From Nemopilema nomurai (taxonomy: Eukaryota; Cnidaria; Scyphozoa; Rhizostomeae; Rhizostomatidae): 64,000 bases of DNA. The stretch lies in the NCBI GenBank assembly GCA_003864495.1, contig ML133475.1:693435-757434 (forward strand). Reading direction: 5' to 3'. A program made the translations under genes and the position numbers. Under the pieces are notes generated by a model. It searched no databases, was not told where the DNA came from, and was given only the letters and a program-made list of their open reading frames with translations. Shown here piece after piece: positions 1 through 11,200 of this stretch (the first letter of the stretch is position 1; the number at the start of each line of letters is the position of its first letter).

Positions 1-58
1 TGATAAGGTAGTTAAAATTCACTATATATGGCTGCAAAATGAGTTAAAGAATCACTAG

Positions 59-190
59 CAAGACTCCAAATCGTCATGGTACGCCCTTGGATTGAAGAAA
101 TCGAGACAAGACACTGATAGCAGCTTCAGTGATATAGAAGTTCATCAACTGGGCAAAAGTGATCGCAACGAATCTACAGATGATTTGTAA
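59..190 (+). CDS. Possible terminal exon of an unidentified gene
   Basis: An open frame of 43 codons runs from an acceptor (ctag at 55-58) to a TAA at 188-190. An in-frame stop overlaps the acceptor, so any coding here must start at the splice site. The peptide is hydrophilic and acidic at its end (reads ...HQLGKSDRNESTDDL), like the tail of a cytoplasmic protein, and I do not recognise it. It does not belong to DRG2, whose remaining exons begin 545 bases downstream. A random frame this long is not rare, so this is tentative. Confidence 0.3.
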   Translation, partial: QDSKSSWYALGLKKSRQDTDSSFSDIEVHQLGKSDRNESTDDL

Positions 191-734
191 TTTTTTAATC
201 ACACCAATCCTCGAAGCAAAGCCAGAAAGAGTCGATAGTCTTAAGCCTATTCAGGCTTTTATTGATTAGAAGACTTTGTTCTTTGCATAAAAAATGGCTG
301 TTTATTCGATCTGTGTTGCATCTGTTGCGATGTCTTTTGAATCCGTCATTGAATCCTTTGTTTCCGTCTATGAAGATGGACAGAAACGATCGGAAGATGC
401 CAATAGTAGAAGCGTGTTCTTACATTAAGGACTTTTTCTAATCAATAGTCCAGAATTAGCTAATTCTGACAGTTTAGTCACGTCCAAAAATGGCAAACCT
501 TTAGAAAAATTGTAAGCTTTTAGATGGTTGGCATTTCACAAATAAGATAAGAATTTTTGCTATCAAAGTGAAGCCCAGATTTGCCATTTATGATGTGAAT
601 GTTATCAAGAATTTTTGCTGATTTACTTATGTTTGGATATGTTAAATCTTATAACTCTGAAGGAATAATGTCAACATTGCACTCAGTGGCTGCTAAAGCA
701 CTTTCATCCAAAGTTTATATTTTCTTTCACGCAG
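191..734. other. Stretch without a supported gene, before the DRG2 exons
   Basis: If DRG2 continues upstream, this is part of a DRG2 intron. A 44-codon ATG-started frame at 294-428 (reads MAVYSICVASVAMSFES...) has no flanking evidence and is not called. No DRG2 GTPase-domain exon is recognisable here. Confidence 0.4.
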
Positions 735-2440
735 GTTTACAATAAAGTTGACTGCATCTGTTTGGAGGAAGTTGACCGCCTTGCACGATTAGAGGATTCA
801 ATTGTCATAAGGTATACTTCAATTGTCATAAGGTATACTTCAATTGTCAAAAGGTATACTTCAATTGTTGATTAGTCTAGCAAAAAGTCAGTACATTTCT
901 ACATCTCCTCTAGGGCTGCTTTCAATTGACATCAGGTTACAGATTTTCGCTTACCTTGAAGTTCATCCTCTAATGTGTACATTCTAAAGAGTGTCTAAGA
1001 AAATGAAGCTTTAATTTGTTTATGAAGATATTTGTTTTGAAGTGTTGGACACCAAAAGAATCTTAGTGCTATAGATCCAAAGCAAGTTTCATTTAATTTT
1101 CTCTAGTTGATGTTAATGTCTATTGATTCCATTTCTGTTGCTTATAGTTTGTTTGATAATCATGTGGCCTTTGTTTTTTAATTAAGCTGCAACATGAACT
1201 TGAACCTTGATTATCTGCTGAAGATGACTTGGGAATATTTGGCAATGGTGCGGGTATATACCAAAAAGCGTGGAGGTAATTTCATAGAGAGTTTTTATCA
1301 CCTATCACCATTTAATCCTCTTCTAAGCAGCATTACAAAGAAAATTTCTGAGACCAGAAAAGATCCAGGAGGCAATTAATAAACAATTATGAATTTGTTT
1401 CTCGCATCTTTTGCTAGTCTTTTTAATGTGGTACTTCTGTGCATCCCTAGCAAGAGATTTTTTATCTCCAGATCCTCCAGATTTTGGTGACCCAATCATC
1501 CTTAGAACTGGAGCAACAGTGGAGCATGTGGTAAGAGGCATTTTTTGAATGTTCACACGAGAGCTGCAAAAAGTATTGGAACCCAGGAACTAGATTCCCA
1601 GAAACATTTTTGGCTTCACCTGATTTCCAATTGCACACCATTGCACCCCTGAAATGTTCTAAGAGTGTGATTTAACACACACCTTCACAATTTTCCCCAG
1701 TAAGGCCTGGTATGATTTAAACTTGTGTTAGATTCTGGCATGAATGACTGAGTTCTAGTTCAATAAAAGATCCTGTTAACAATTTTTCTTATGTTCCTAA
1801 ATTTGAGGATGCATTTTTGACAAATGTTGAGTCATTTACTCTTGAACTATTGAAATCCATTCAGAATTCCATCCTCTTCTGTATTATCTTATTATGTAAG
1901 ATGCAATAGCAAAATTGGATTTTTCTATTACAGCTTTTGAACCTTAACCTTCTGCCTATAACATTACTAGATGGGGAAGTTTTGATAATCAACTTTTACT
2001 TGCCTTCAAGTGTCATCGTATACACAGAACACTTGCAGATCAATTCAAATATGCTCTTGTTTGGGTGAGTGTTCAGATGGGGATCTAAATTTCTCGACAC
2101 ATTAGACCCATAAAGTCAACTTGTACAGTTTATCATAAATCATGCATTATATAATACATGTTTATTTCAATATTTTTAGACTGTTTTATATTCTTCAGAT
2201 ATATATTGTTATATCTGGAAAATCTTTCTAATTATTAATATGTCTGCGTTGGGACACATTGACAGTGAAAACTGCTAATTATGTAGTCATTTGAAGAATA
2301 TATGCTTTGTGTTATTAGGGTAGACTTCAGAATTCTATTTTTTCAAATTGTAGGGGACAAGCACGAAATATAGCCCTCAGAGAGTTGGTATTTCACATAG
2401 TATTGCGGATGAAGATGTTATTCAAGTAATGAAAAAGTAA
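735..2440 (+). CDS. DRG2: DRG2-type developmentally regulated GTP-binding protein, C-terminal exons (5' partial)
   Basis: Five exons: 735-811, 1187-1275, 1451-1530, 2011-2064 and 2354-2440 (stop TAA). They give 128 residues, all junctions in frame. The first exon opens with VYNKVD, the G4 guanine-specificity motif (NKxD). The second carries the G5-region SC and then the motif NLDYLLKMTWEYLAMVRVYT. The last three exons form the TGS domain, ending FKYALVWGTSTKYSPQRVG and a DEDVIQ tail. These words match DRG2 better than DRG1. DRG2 is a cytosolic TRAFAC-class GTPase that works with DFRP2/RWDD1 on translating ribosomes. The P-loop and switch regions (about 230 residues) lie before base 1. The end of the first exon sits in a 21-bp tandem repeat that copies its 5' splice site. 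Confidence 0.9.
797..868 (+). repeat. 21-bp tandem repeat over a DRG2 5' splice site
   Basis: A 21-base unit (caattgtcataaggtatact plus t) begins at 799, 820 and 841, with a partial fourth copy at 862. The exon/intron boundary falls inside the first unit, so three near-identical donors (AG|GTATAC) lie at 812, 833 and 854. The period is a multiple of three and the units contain no stop, so use of either later donor would insert 7 or 14 residues in frame. Confidence 0.9.
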
Positions 2441-2499
2441 ATGAAATTTGAGTTGTAAATAGATGGAAGTAATCAATAGTGCACTTTGTATGTTTGGCT

Positions 2500-2505
2500 A
2501 ATAAA
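2500..2505 (+). terminator. DRG2 poly(A) signal
   Basis: Canonical AATAAA 60 bases after the DRG2 stop codon, in the short space shared with the convergent HAD gene. Confidence 0.7.
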
Positions 2506-2613
2506 AATTGAAGGTGAAAAATGAATAAATATAATTGTTTACAAAAGTGACTTTGTATCTCTTTCAATTTATGACACAATCTGATTTTGTGCCTATTTTT
2601 CAACTCCAAGGCT

Positions 2614-2623
2614 TTTATTTATT
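2614..2623 (-). terminator. Candidate poly(A) signal of the HAD gene
   Basis: Two overlapping AATAAA hexamers on the minus strand, about 135 bases beyond the stop codon. They lie between the two convergent genes. Confidence 0.5.
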
Positions 2624-2757
2624 TTAAGGCTTTAAAGTTAAAACTTTACCCAGCATGACAATTAAGTACCAAAAATCATCTTTTTGCTGAAAACACGAAG
2701 AAGAAAAGACAACTATATAACTCAAATTTATATATACTAGAAGTAATTTTTCTACTG

Positions 2758-3942
2758 CTAAAAGTATTGGACAAATTTCTTTATTTCAAACCAATCTTTA
2801 GCAGAATATATGATTGGATTGTTGCTTTCAGCAGCTCTACACTCTAAACTTAGATGTCCTTGTTTAAAAACATGTCCAAGAGGCTCCACATTGATTCCAA
2901 AGGCTTTTGCAACTTGGAGAATTGTTTTGCTATCACCTACTATTATTCCAAGATCAGTTTCTAACATGCTAAGCAAGTCTGTGATAGAATCACCTACAAA
3001 TACAGAAAATCCATTGGTGTGATCTTCATTTATAATTTTCTGAACAATTTTCACTTTATCAAAGGAAGAAATCATCTCTCTCCCAATAAGCCCGCTTGAT
3101 AAGCCATTTTTATCAAGTAGCATGTTGGCATAAATGAATTCTTTGGGTATAATCCCCTGGAAAACAAAGTTTATCATCTCTGAAGACCAGTTCACAGACA
3201 CAATTCGCACTCTAGATACAATGGAATTGATCACATCAAAGCAACCTGGATACAGCTGCACTTGATCTGCAGCCAATTTAAGTCCAGTATTATCAACACC
3301 ACATATCAACTTGCTTTCATCTACATCTATTGACGCTTTTCTGTTGAATGCAGCAATTTCGTTCAAAAATGTATGTAGGCCCTTCTGGTCAAACTCATTG
3401 GGCTCACTTTTGATAAACTTAGATAATGATTCTGATATCTGGTCACGATATTCTGTAAGATATTTATTGGTGACTTTCTTCCATTTTTCATCCAGTATAA
3501 GCTTTTCGTCTGCAGACCCATTCTGATATTTCTGGCTGGCCCTATAATACAGTTCCGTTGTGTCATGCGTTGTACATGTCTGATCGAAATCTGCCAATAG
3601 CAGTCCCAATTTATTTGGTTGAGTACATGATGCAGAACAGGACATGGGACTTGAGTCTTTGCAACTTGATTCTGGGTTTTGTTTCCAACCTACAAGTTAA
3701 TATAATCATGTATTTTCCAATATTTTACAAGTAGAACATATATTATGAAAACAATCAAATAGTGTAAAAATGAAGAAGATTTGAAGACATGACTTGACAT
3801 GCATTTGTTGATCTTGGTTGGAATGACCCATTTCTAAGCTTGCACTTTATCATAAGCTGTATAATTGTAAACCCTTTTGTTGGAGAATTAAGTATTCTCC
3901 AAGTGGTTTTACTTACACTTGCCTACTTACTTACTTACTGAC

Positions 3943-3994
<52 letters not shown>

Positions 3995-5016
3995 TGTCAC
4001 AAATGCTAAAAATATTTTAAGCCCCTTTTCCCAACATAGCTACAAAATAATATTTTTCAATTAGCTATATATAAATAAACATTTTTTATTCACTGAAAAT
4101 TTTGTGAAGCAAGACTGAGAACCATAAGAATGTGCGGCTTTGGTCAATAAGCACTGATCACTTTACGACAGAATTTACACAGAAATTAGGAGGCTATTAT
4201 AAAAAAACCGTTTCTGTTATTTTTGACACACTTGCAAAATTCCTTAAGCATAAACTTAAAACGAAACCTAAATATTTGAAAAAAATTAATTTAAAATTGA
4301 AATCTTGTATGCCAAAAATACCTTTGGAACAAGCATTTAAATGAACCATACACAAGAAAGTCTGAGTTTTGGCAATTTATTATTTTGGTTATTATAGGAT
4401 TGATGTTGTTTTCAAGCCAGCAAAAAAACCTTGGAAATAACAAAGGGCATGTTTGTTTGGAATAATAGAAAGGAAGGGGCAATGTAATACTGTTCTATAA
4501 TTCCACAATGATACTTTGTTGAACAAAGAAACATTTTTACAAAGTTTCAAGTCACTGAATTCCATTTTAAAATCGAAAACTGACAACTAGGGCCTTTCCT
4601 GCCCACTATAGGAAAAACTTTTGCATAAAAGGTTCTTGATTTGTCTGTTGCATAATTTTCTTACTCCCGGTAAAGATGAATGTATAGCATGTATAACAAG
4701 GACCTGTTGTAATTTATTCAAATGAACACCATAATGAACGGCAGAAAAACTGCCCCTTGCTAAGAAAGCTGAACTCGCCATAAAATTCCACAGAAAGATA
4801 CCGAATTTCAGCGCTAGTTTTGCAAGAAAGTTTTCAATATCTTCCCGAGATGAAGTAGAATCTCAGCCTCTTATTCAATCAATGGGATGAAAATGCGTAA
4901 ACGAAAGGGTTTTACTCACTCTGAAATCCCTTTACAGCCGTAAGAACAACAGAGATGCCTGCAATTGATGATAGCAGTGCTCTTTTCGTTCCTAACTGAA
5001 TTCTTAATGCTCTCAT
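2758..5016 (-). CDS. HAD-family phosphatase related to the HAD half of plant TH2 (predicted thiamin-monophosphate phosphatase)
   Basis: Two exons, 4920-5016 and 2758-3689, split within a serine codon; the CDS is 343 codons. The first exon (MRALRIQLGTKRALL..., Arg-rich and Glu/Asp-free, then hydrophobic) looks like a mitochondrial targeting peptide. The second carries the HAD core. Motif I is LADFDQTCT, with the nucleophile Asp and +2 acid Asp. A VSVNWSSEMI segment sits where HAD motif II is expected. Motif IV is VGDSITDLLSMLETDLGIIVG. The words DFDxTCT and GDSxxDLLxxLExDxGI are those of the C-terminal HAD domain of plant TH2, which removes phosphate from thiamin monophosphate. The TenA half of TH2 is absent. 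The substrate is inferred from family resemblance. The gene converges on DRG2 and diverges from tepsin. Confidence 0.78.
3915..3993. repeat. (CTTA)n microsatellite
   Basis: Roughly 19 copies of a 4-base unit with one interruption (ctgact), inside the only intron of the HAD gene. Confidence 0.9.
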
Positions 5017-5210
5017 GGATACAAAGTGTGTCTCACCTGCAGCCAGGCCCTGGGAATCACTTAAAGCCCTCAGAGCACCTAGGCAGCCTCGCCTTGGTAT
5101 AGAGGCTCACGTAAACGGAACTCTGAAATCTGAAGTTCACAGAAACTAAAAGAAGTGGAGGTTTAGGTCAGATTCCGAAGGGTATCATTTAACGGCAAGA
5201 GGAAGCTGAA
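5017..5210. promoter_or_regulatory. Bidirectional promoter between the HAD gene and tepsin
   Basis: Only 194 bases separate the two divergent start codons, so both 5' UTRs and both core promoters must lie here, or overlap the first exons. I see no clear TATA box. It is somewhat richer in G+C than the flanking introns. Confidence 0.55.
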
Positions 5211-8200
5211 ATGGCTCTTTCTGGTTTAATGAGCAAGGTTACCTTCGTTAACAAGGTAAAACTCGTTCCATTACGAGGACAGAGGAAGAATGTCTATTTG
5301 AAGTATCATTTACCATTTCATATGCAAAGTTGAAGAAAGTGAAACTTTGCCTCTTGGTGCATCTAGTGTTCTTTTTTGTGAAAAAGAATGTTACGCTCAA
5401 CAGTGCCACGATTTCAGGGAGAATGTTTCAGCTAACAGGGCCATTTTAAGTACGATTTCTGCATCAATTTCAAATGTTAACGAAAGCCTTTTAGTTTGTT
5501 CAGCTTATGTATTAATGTATCATATACCAAGTCATGATCACGCAATTCCCCTCTAAATTGTGCCAAATATTAGACTCACATTTGTGTTTGCCTATGCCAA
5601 GAGCATTTTATGAGCAACCTATTGAATTAGTCCTTTCTCTCGTTAGGTTCCGCTTCTAATGAAAGCAACATCAGCTGATCCGACCCTTCCAGCTGGTCAC
5701 ATTTACGATGAGATATCTAGTATCCTTTCATGTTTCTTTTATGTTGAAGAGAGTCATAATCAATCACTATGTGAATGACATAAGCCGGAATTCTATGTGC
5801 TGGTTCTCTTCATGCTCTTTCAGGCTCCTCACCATTTTAGAAGTGAAATATTTTTCAAAAGTCATCCCACATATTGGATGTTTCTCTTTCCAACTAGCTC
5901 AATATTTCTTAGCAAGACGATCAAGAGTTTTGAAAGGGGATGTATTCTATCAATTTCAAATATCTTCTGACTTTCTTCTTCTTTGAATCCATCTTAGTGC
6001 TTATAATATTGGGAGTCAAACCCTTCGGGGGAAGGGGGGAACGCTTCTTATAGAGTGATTTGAGAAATTCACATTCTTGTTCGTTCCTTGTTCATTCGTT
6101 TCAAGATATATGCCCTTAATATTGAAAAAACAAGACATAACATTTGAATCACTAGCACATAGTGATGTTTTGGTGGAATTTCTGATAGATCGACTAAAGA
6201 AGACATCACCTCTTGTTAAGCTAAAGGTATGTAACATGCATTTTATTATTTCTATGACTTCTAATAAAATTCTTTTATTATTACTTTATAAATTTTGTTT
6301 ATGAGAGAAAGAGTTTTGAGACTAGGAGAGTTGAAATTTGGAGACTAGGTCGCTCTCACAAAGTCATCCATTTGGATTATATCTAGTTCTGTAAACTTTA
6401 GCATCATATATCACATAAACATTTTATGAACATGCTCACTGAGTCTGATAAGGTTCTCATAGTTCCTGATAACCAGAGGTAGCCATGTTATATCGTGTAT
6501 ACATGAACTAGAATTCAACTTTTGAAAAAATTTGTCATATTTTTTATTTAGGTCTTGCTTATCATGAAACATGTTGTCCAAAAAGGTCAGAAAGAGTTCA
6601 GACAGTTGCTAAGCAAGCAGTCACAGGGAGTCAGAGAGGCAAAAAGTGAGTTTTTATGTGGTTTGAAGAGAAACGTCATTTAAAATCCAAGTTGACTTTT
6701 CAGTAATTTTCAATATGACTTTAAATTTTCTATTCAATAATTTTCTGTTTATCATCTTGATGGAGTGAGTTGGTGAAAAAATAACTCATTTTTGCACAAA
6801 ATAGATAAGGGGTTAGGAGTCTGTGCTCTGAATCTTTATTGCTAACTTTGCATGGCAGCAGATGATAGAGCACTTGGTATATTGTAGTTAATTTCATTTT
6901 GGTCGCTTTTGGTGTGAAAGTTTCCAAGGAATTTGCTTTTGAAAAGTATAAACTGATTCAACTGTTTGTAATAACACTCAAGTCATATTTATCTTATTTT
7001 CAAGCTTTTCCACTGTAAAGTTATGTCCAATAGCCATTCTAAGAACTTTTAATTTCTATTCCTGCCCTTTCTAGGCTTCAGTGGACCTCCAGATCCTCTT
7101 CATGGTGATGCACCATATGTCAAAATCAGAGAAGCAGCAGGGGTATGTTACATCTCACCAAAATTATTTTTTTTATTTCCGCTACCATCAGACCACTTGA
7201 TCTACCTTATGCAAATGTAATTTCTTTGTTTATTTGGTGATTTCAAGGAACCTATCATAAGAAAAAAAGTGGAAAATACTTTTCTTACAGAGATTCACAA
7301 ATGATACAAGGCTGTCTTATCAAGGCATTGAGACAATCAGTTCCTCAACATATTTCCTCAAAATTGAGTTTTTTTGTGAAAGAAAGCAACTGGCTTCAAC
7401 TGATGCCATCATGTTAGAGCATTCTAGTAAAGGCTTTGAGCTGTTGTTGATTAGTTGGAAATGGAATTTTGAATATCTTGAACCTTTTTGCAGGAATTAC
7501 TTCAATTGCTATTTGACACAAATTGGAATGAATTGGATTCAAAGTCACAACAAAGTATGTTCCTCATGTATCCCCAAATGTATTTGTATTTGTTTCTACC
7601 TTGCATCCGAAGGTAGTTTTAGGACACTGAGAAGCTTAAGCTTATCGAGCAGTGTCCTGGTCCTTCCTCTCGATGTGACCACACCTCGTGATTCCTTATG
7701 CCTGGAATTACAGAGAGCTGGCAACTCTCCACACTCTGAGTGAAAGTTTGATCATGCCAGGGACAGGAACCACGGACCCCTGGGTCCGTAGTCAGCGCCT
7801 CTAACCACTGAGCCATTCTCCCAAATGATGCATTAATATTTCATGTATCAAATATATGTACTTCACCTTTGTAGTTATGGAGAGACCACTCTCTTAATAG
7901 GATTGTGGTTGAAGTTTGATAGTTTTTGCCCAATTTAGAATCAGCCTTGTCTGTACTCAATCAAAGCATTTGGCACTGAACTGAAATCTAGTTTTTAGTT
8001 ACAGTTGTGAAGGTAGATTCTTAAAAAATGCAGGATGTGTCTGTGTCATTTGTTCTGATTTGTTGTACTTTCATAAATGTTAAACTTTGCCAATTTTAAC
8101 CAGGGTTGTACTTATTTTGCAACTCATGCCCCAGCTGCTATTTAGCATTGAATATTAAATTTAATGTAAATTTAATGTGAAATGAATTGCTTTTCATTCC

Positions 8201-11200
8201 TTTTCATAGTTAATAAACCTATGAGGAGAATGGAGGGTTTTGGGAATACAGCTCCATCTGGTATGCACATTTCTCTATTTGACTTTTCAACATCCTATAG
8301 GCTACTATGAATCAATTTGTTGCTGGTCAAGAAATAACATGTTTATTTGCAGTCCAACATCATTATGATATTTGTTGGCATAAACTGGCCAGAAGGGGCT
8401 TGGGCTCTTGGAACAGTGATATTGCAATAATGCTTTAAGTGGGGAAGAGCTCTTTTTGGCTGGAGACTGTGGTAGTTGTGGTTGAGCGAAGTAATTGATG
8501 GCCTAAGAAGGTTGCCTTGAAAGGTCTATGCCTGAGGAAAAGCTGCAGGCCCTTTCAAAATTCCCAATCTAATAAAGTTTTTTGTCATTATTCATCATTG
8601 TGCACTAGATATAGGCTTCTTGTAAAGTTCTTCAGTCTTCATGTTTTTACTTTCCTGTTGCTGACAGACTAGTTTGCTGTTTGGCTCATAAGCCAGTCAT
8701 TTATTTAAATTTTTGAGAAAGAGACTTAACAACTTCCACTATGTATTATAGAAAAGGTTAAATATAATTCGAACTATAAACCACACACTTTGTGCAAAAA
8801 GGTGGCAAAAAGTATGAACCACACATTGTGTTCAAAAAGGTGGCAAAATATATGCATTACTGATGATAGCTTCTATAATGCTTCGAAGTGGTCAATAGTT
8901 GTTTGAAGGAATTATGTTAAATAGTGAAAGTATTTTACACTGATCAGTCATGTGACAATTCAATTTAAACCTGAAAATGACGAAAATTTTTGTTGCAAAT
9001 GAATCATAGATGAAACCAAAACAGGTTTGAAAGGTTTTGCCTCTTCAACAACTCATGGTAGTCCACAGTTGAATGAAAGTACATTGTGGGTGTTTTGGTA
9101 AAGTGGTAAATGTCATGTGATAACATGCAGCCAGTTTAAAGGCTGGTCTGATAATTATGGTTTTGGAGATTGATAGTAGGACTCAATCGATTATTGCACA
9201 AGTTTCTGGTGTGAGCTAGTGCCTACCTTTAATTTTGAAAGCTTGTTTACGACAGTTTTAGTATTTAAAAATAAATTCTTAGGCAATTTGCTAAATTCTA
9301 TTGAAATGACCGAGGGACGACTGTTTATTATTAGACAACTTTAGCGGTGACTTAACACGAAGTTGATAAACGTTAAGGATGACGTGTATTTGTTCCACGG
9401 TATAACATCAAAAGTCTCATGGTTGCCCTGTAAGTGTGCCTTAGTATCGCTGTCTTGAAATCGTTAAAATTTGAGAAAATTTCTAGATTCAGACCGTGGT
9501 ATATTGGGGAATGCAATGCAACATGTCAAAGAATCTTTTGCATACGGATTAAAAGAAAACGTGAGGGCGATCAATAGCTATCACGAACGTGATCAAAATT
9601 TATCTGGGGGATATCAACAGCTCGTAAATAACGAGAAGAAGATTATTAACAGGCCATCGCAGACACTGAACCTCCTGCAAGACTTTTCAACTACAGCAAA
9701 AGGAGCAGATGCAGAACGACCAGCAGGGGGTAGGCTATATCTAATACTTAATTATAACAACGGTATCAAACATGGTTTTCAAGACAATAATGTTTTTTTG
9801 GCACGTGTCTTTCTTGTATATAAAATCATTGAATTTTTTGATTGACTAGAATTTTACCATTCTCTATTTATTACTTTTATAAATTATGTAATTGTTTTTT
9901 AAAAGAATTTTCCTTTTTGGAGGTTCATGTAGCTTTGGTACATAAAACTATGTTTGAAAATTATGAAGTTGTATGAAGTTATAATTTTACCCAAGGCCAT
10001 TCTTGGCTTTGCTTTTTTCTCGCGATTCACCAAAGTCCCACTAGAGATAGGCTTTGAGTCTTGACAAGAATTCTTAAGAAAAAACGCAGGTGAGAAAATC
10101 CTCTTTAGTTTGCTTACAGAAGTTGTGGTTTATTCCAGGAAATCCTTCCAGCAGAAATGCACCCGCTACAGAATGGAGAAACGATATACAAATGCCAAAA
10201 ATGGACAACTTTGAGAGGTGAAGGCAAAGGATTTGTCTATTAATCATCAATCAAGGTTTTTTGTTTTCGTTTCGGTTTTTGCATGTATCGTGTGGGTGAA
10301 TATTTACTAGTAAGATAACTGATGCTATCGATTGTTAGCTTTTGAGAATTCGTGCAATGTAAAGGTTTCCAATTCTAGGAAAAGACGCTGAAGTTCCATT
10401 TCATACTTCCGGGTCTTATCTTGTGTTGTGTTCAAAAGGGTGTACCAGTGGTAGCAACTAGAATATCATAAGAAAACATATTCTACCTTTTTGTTTTCCA
10501 AGCTTTTATTTTGGTAGCATTTTTCTAATGCTGAAACATGCTTTTATATCTGTTTTCAGGTACTATTTTTTTCTCATGCTGGAATTATCTGGAGCTGATT
10601 TGCTTTTTAATTTTCTGTTGATATTTGTCACTATAGCAATGAGACAGAGCTGCCCCAGAGCTGGTCGCAAGAATCCGTACTTGTTGAGAAAATCACCACT
10701 CCTGGAGGAGTTCGGCTAGCTCCAGGGAAAACGGAGTTGCAAGATTTCATCAAAAAGTATTGCGCGTTTATTTCTATCCTCTTTTAACTGTTAATGGGTG
10801 GTTCCATCTATTCTTTTGCAGAGCGTGTCGATTCGAAAGCATGATTTATGTTATAACCTACAATGCCCGCCAAAAGTGTTGGAACAGTCCAATCATCTTT
10901 CCTACTAAACGTCTCCCCTCCCCCAAATACAATGTTTTTTTCCTACTGGAAAATGACAACAAATGTATGTTGGAGCGCAGATTGTGTAACCCATGTTTAG
11001 CGACATGTCCACCTACCTTCACAACATTGTTTAAGGAGGGAGGGGGTTCTGTCTGCTGGAAATAGGGAATTGAAGTGAAAATATGCATTTATTACGAGTA
11101 GAATCTCGGTGTTCCAACTACTTTTGGCGGGCATTGTAGTTTGTTGTTTTAAGGAAAAACCTTTCGTCTGTAATATTTTCGATGGCCTGAATCTTTGAGC

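Noticed and set aside
294..428. Small ATG-started frame of 44 codons (MAVYSICVASVAMSFES...)
   Set aside because: No recognised family, no splice sites, and it lies where intron is expected.
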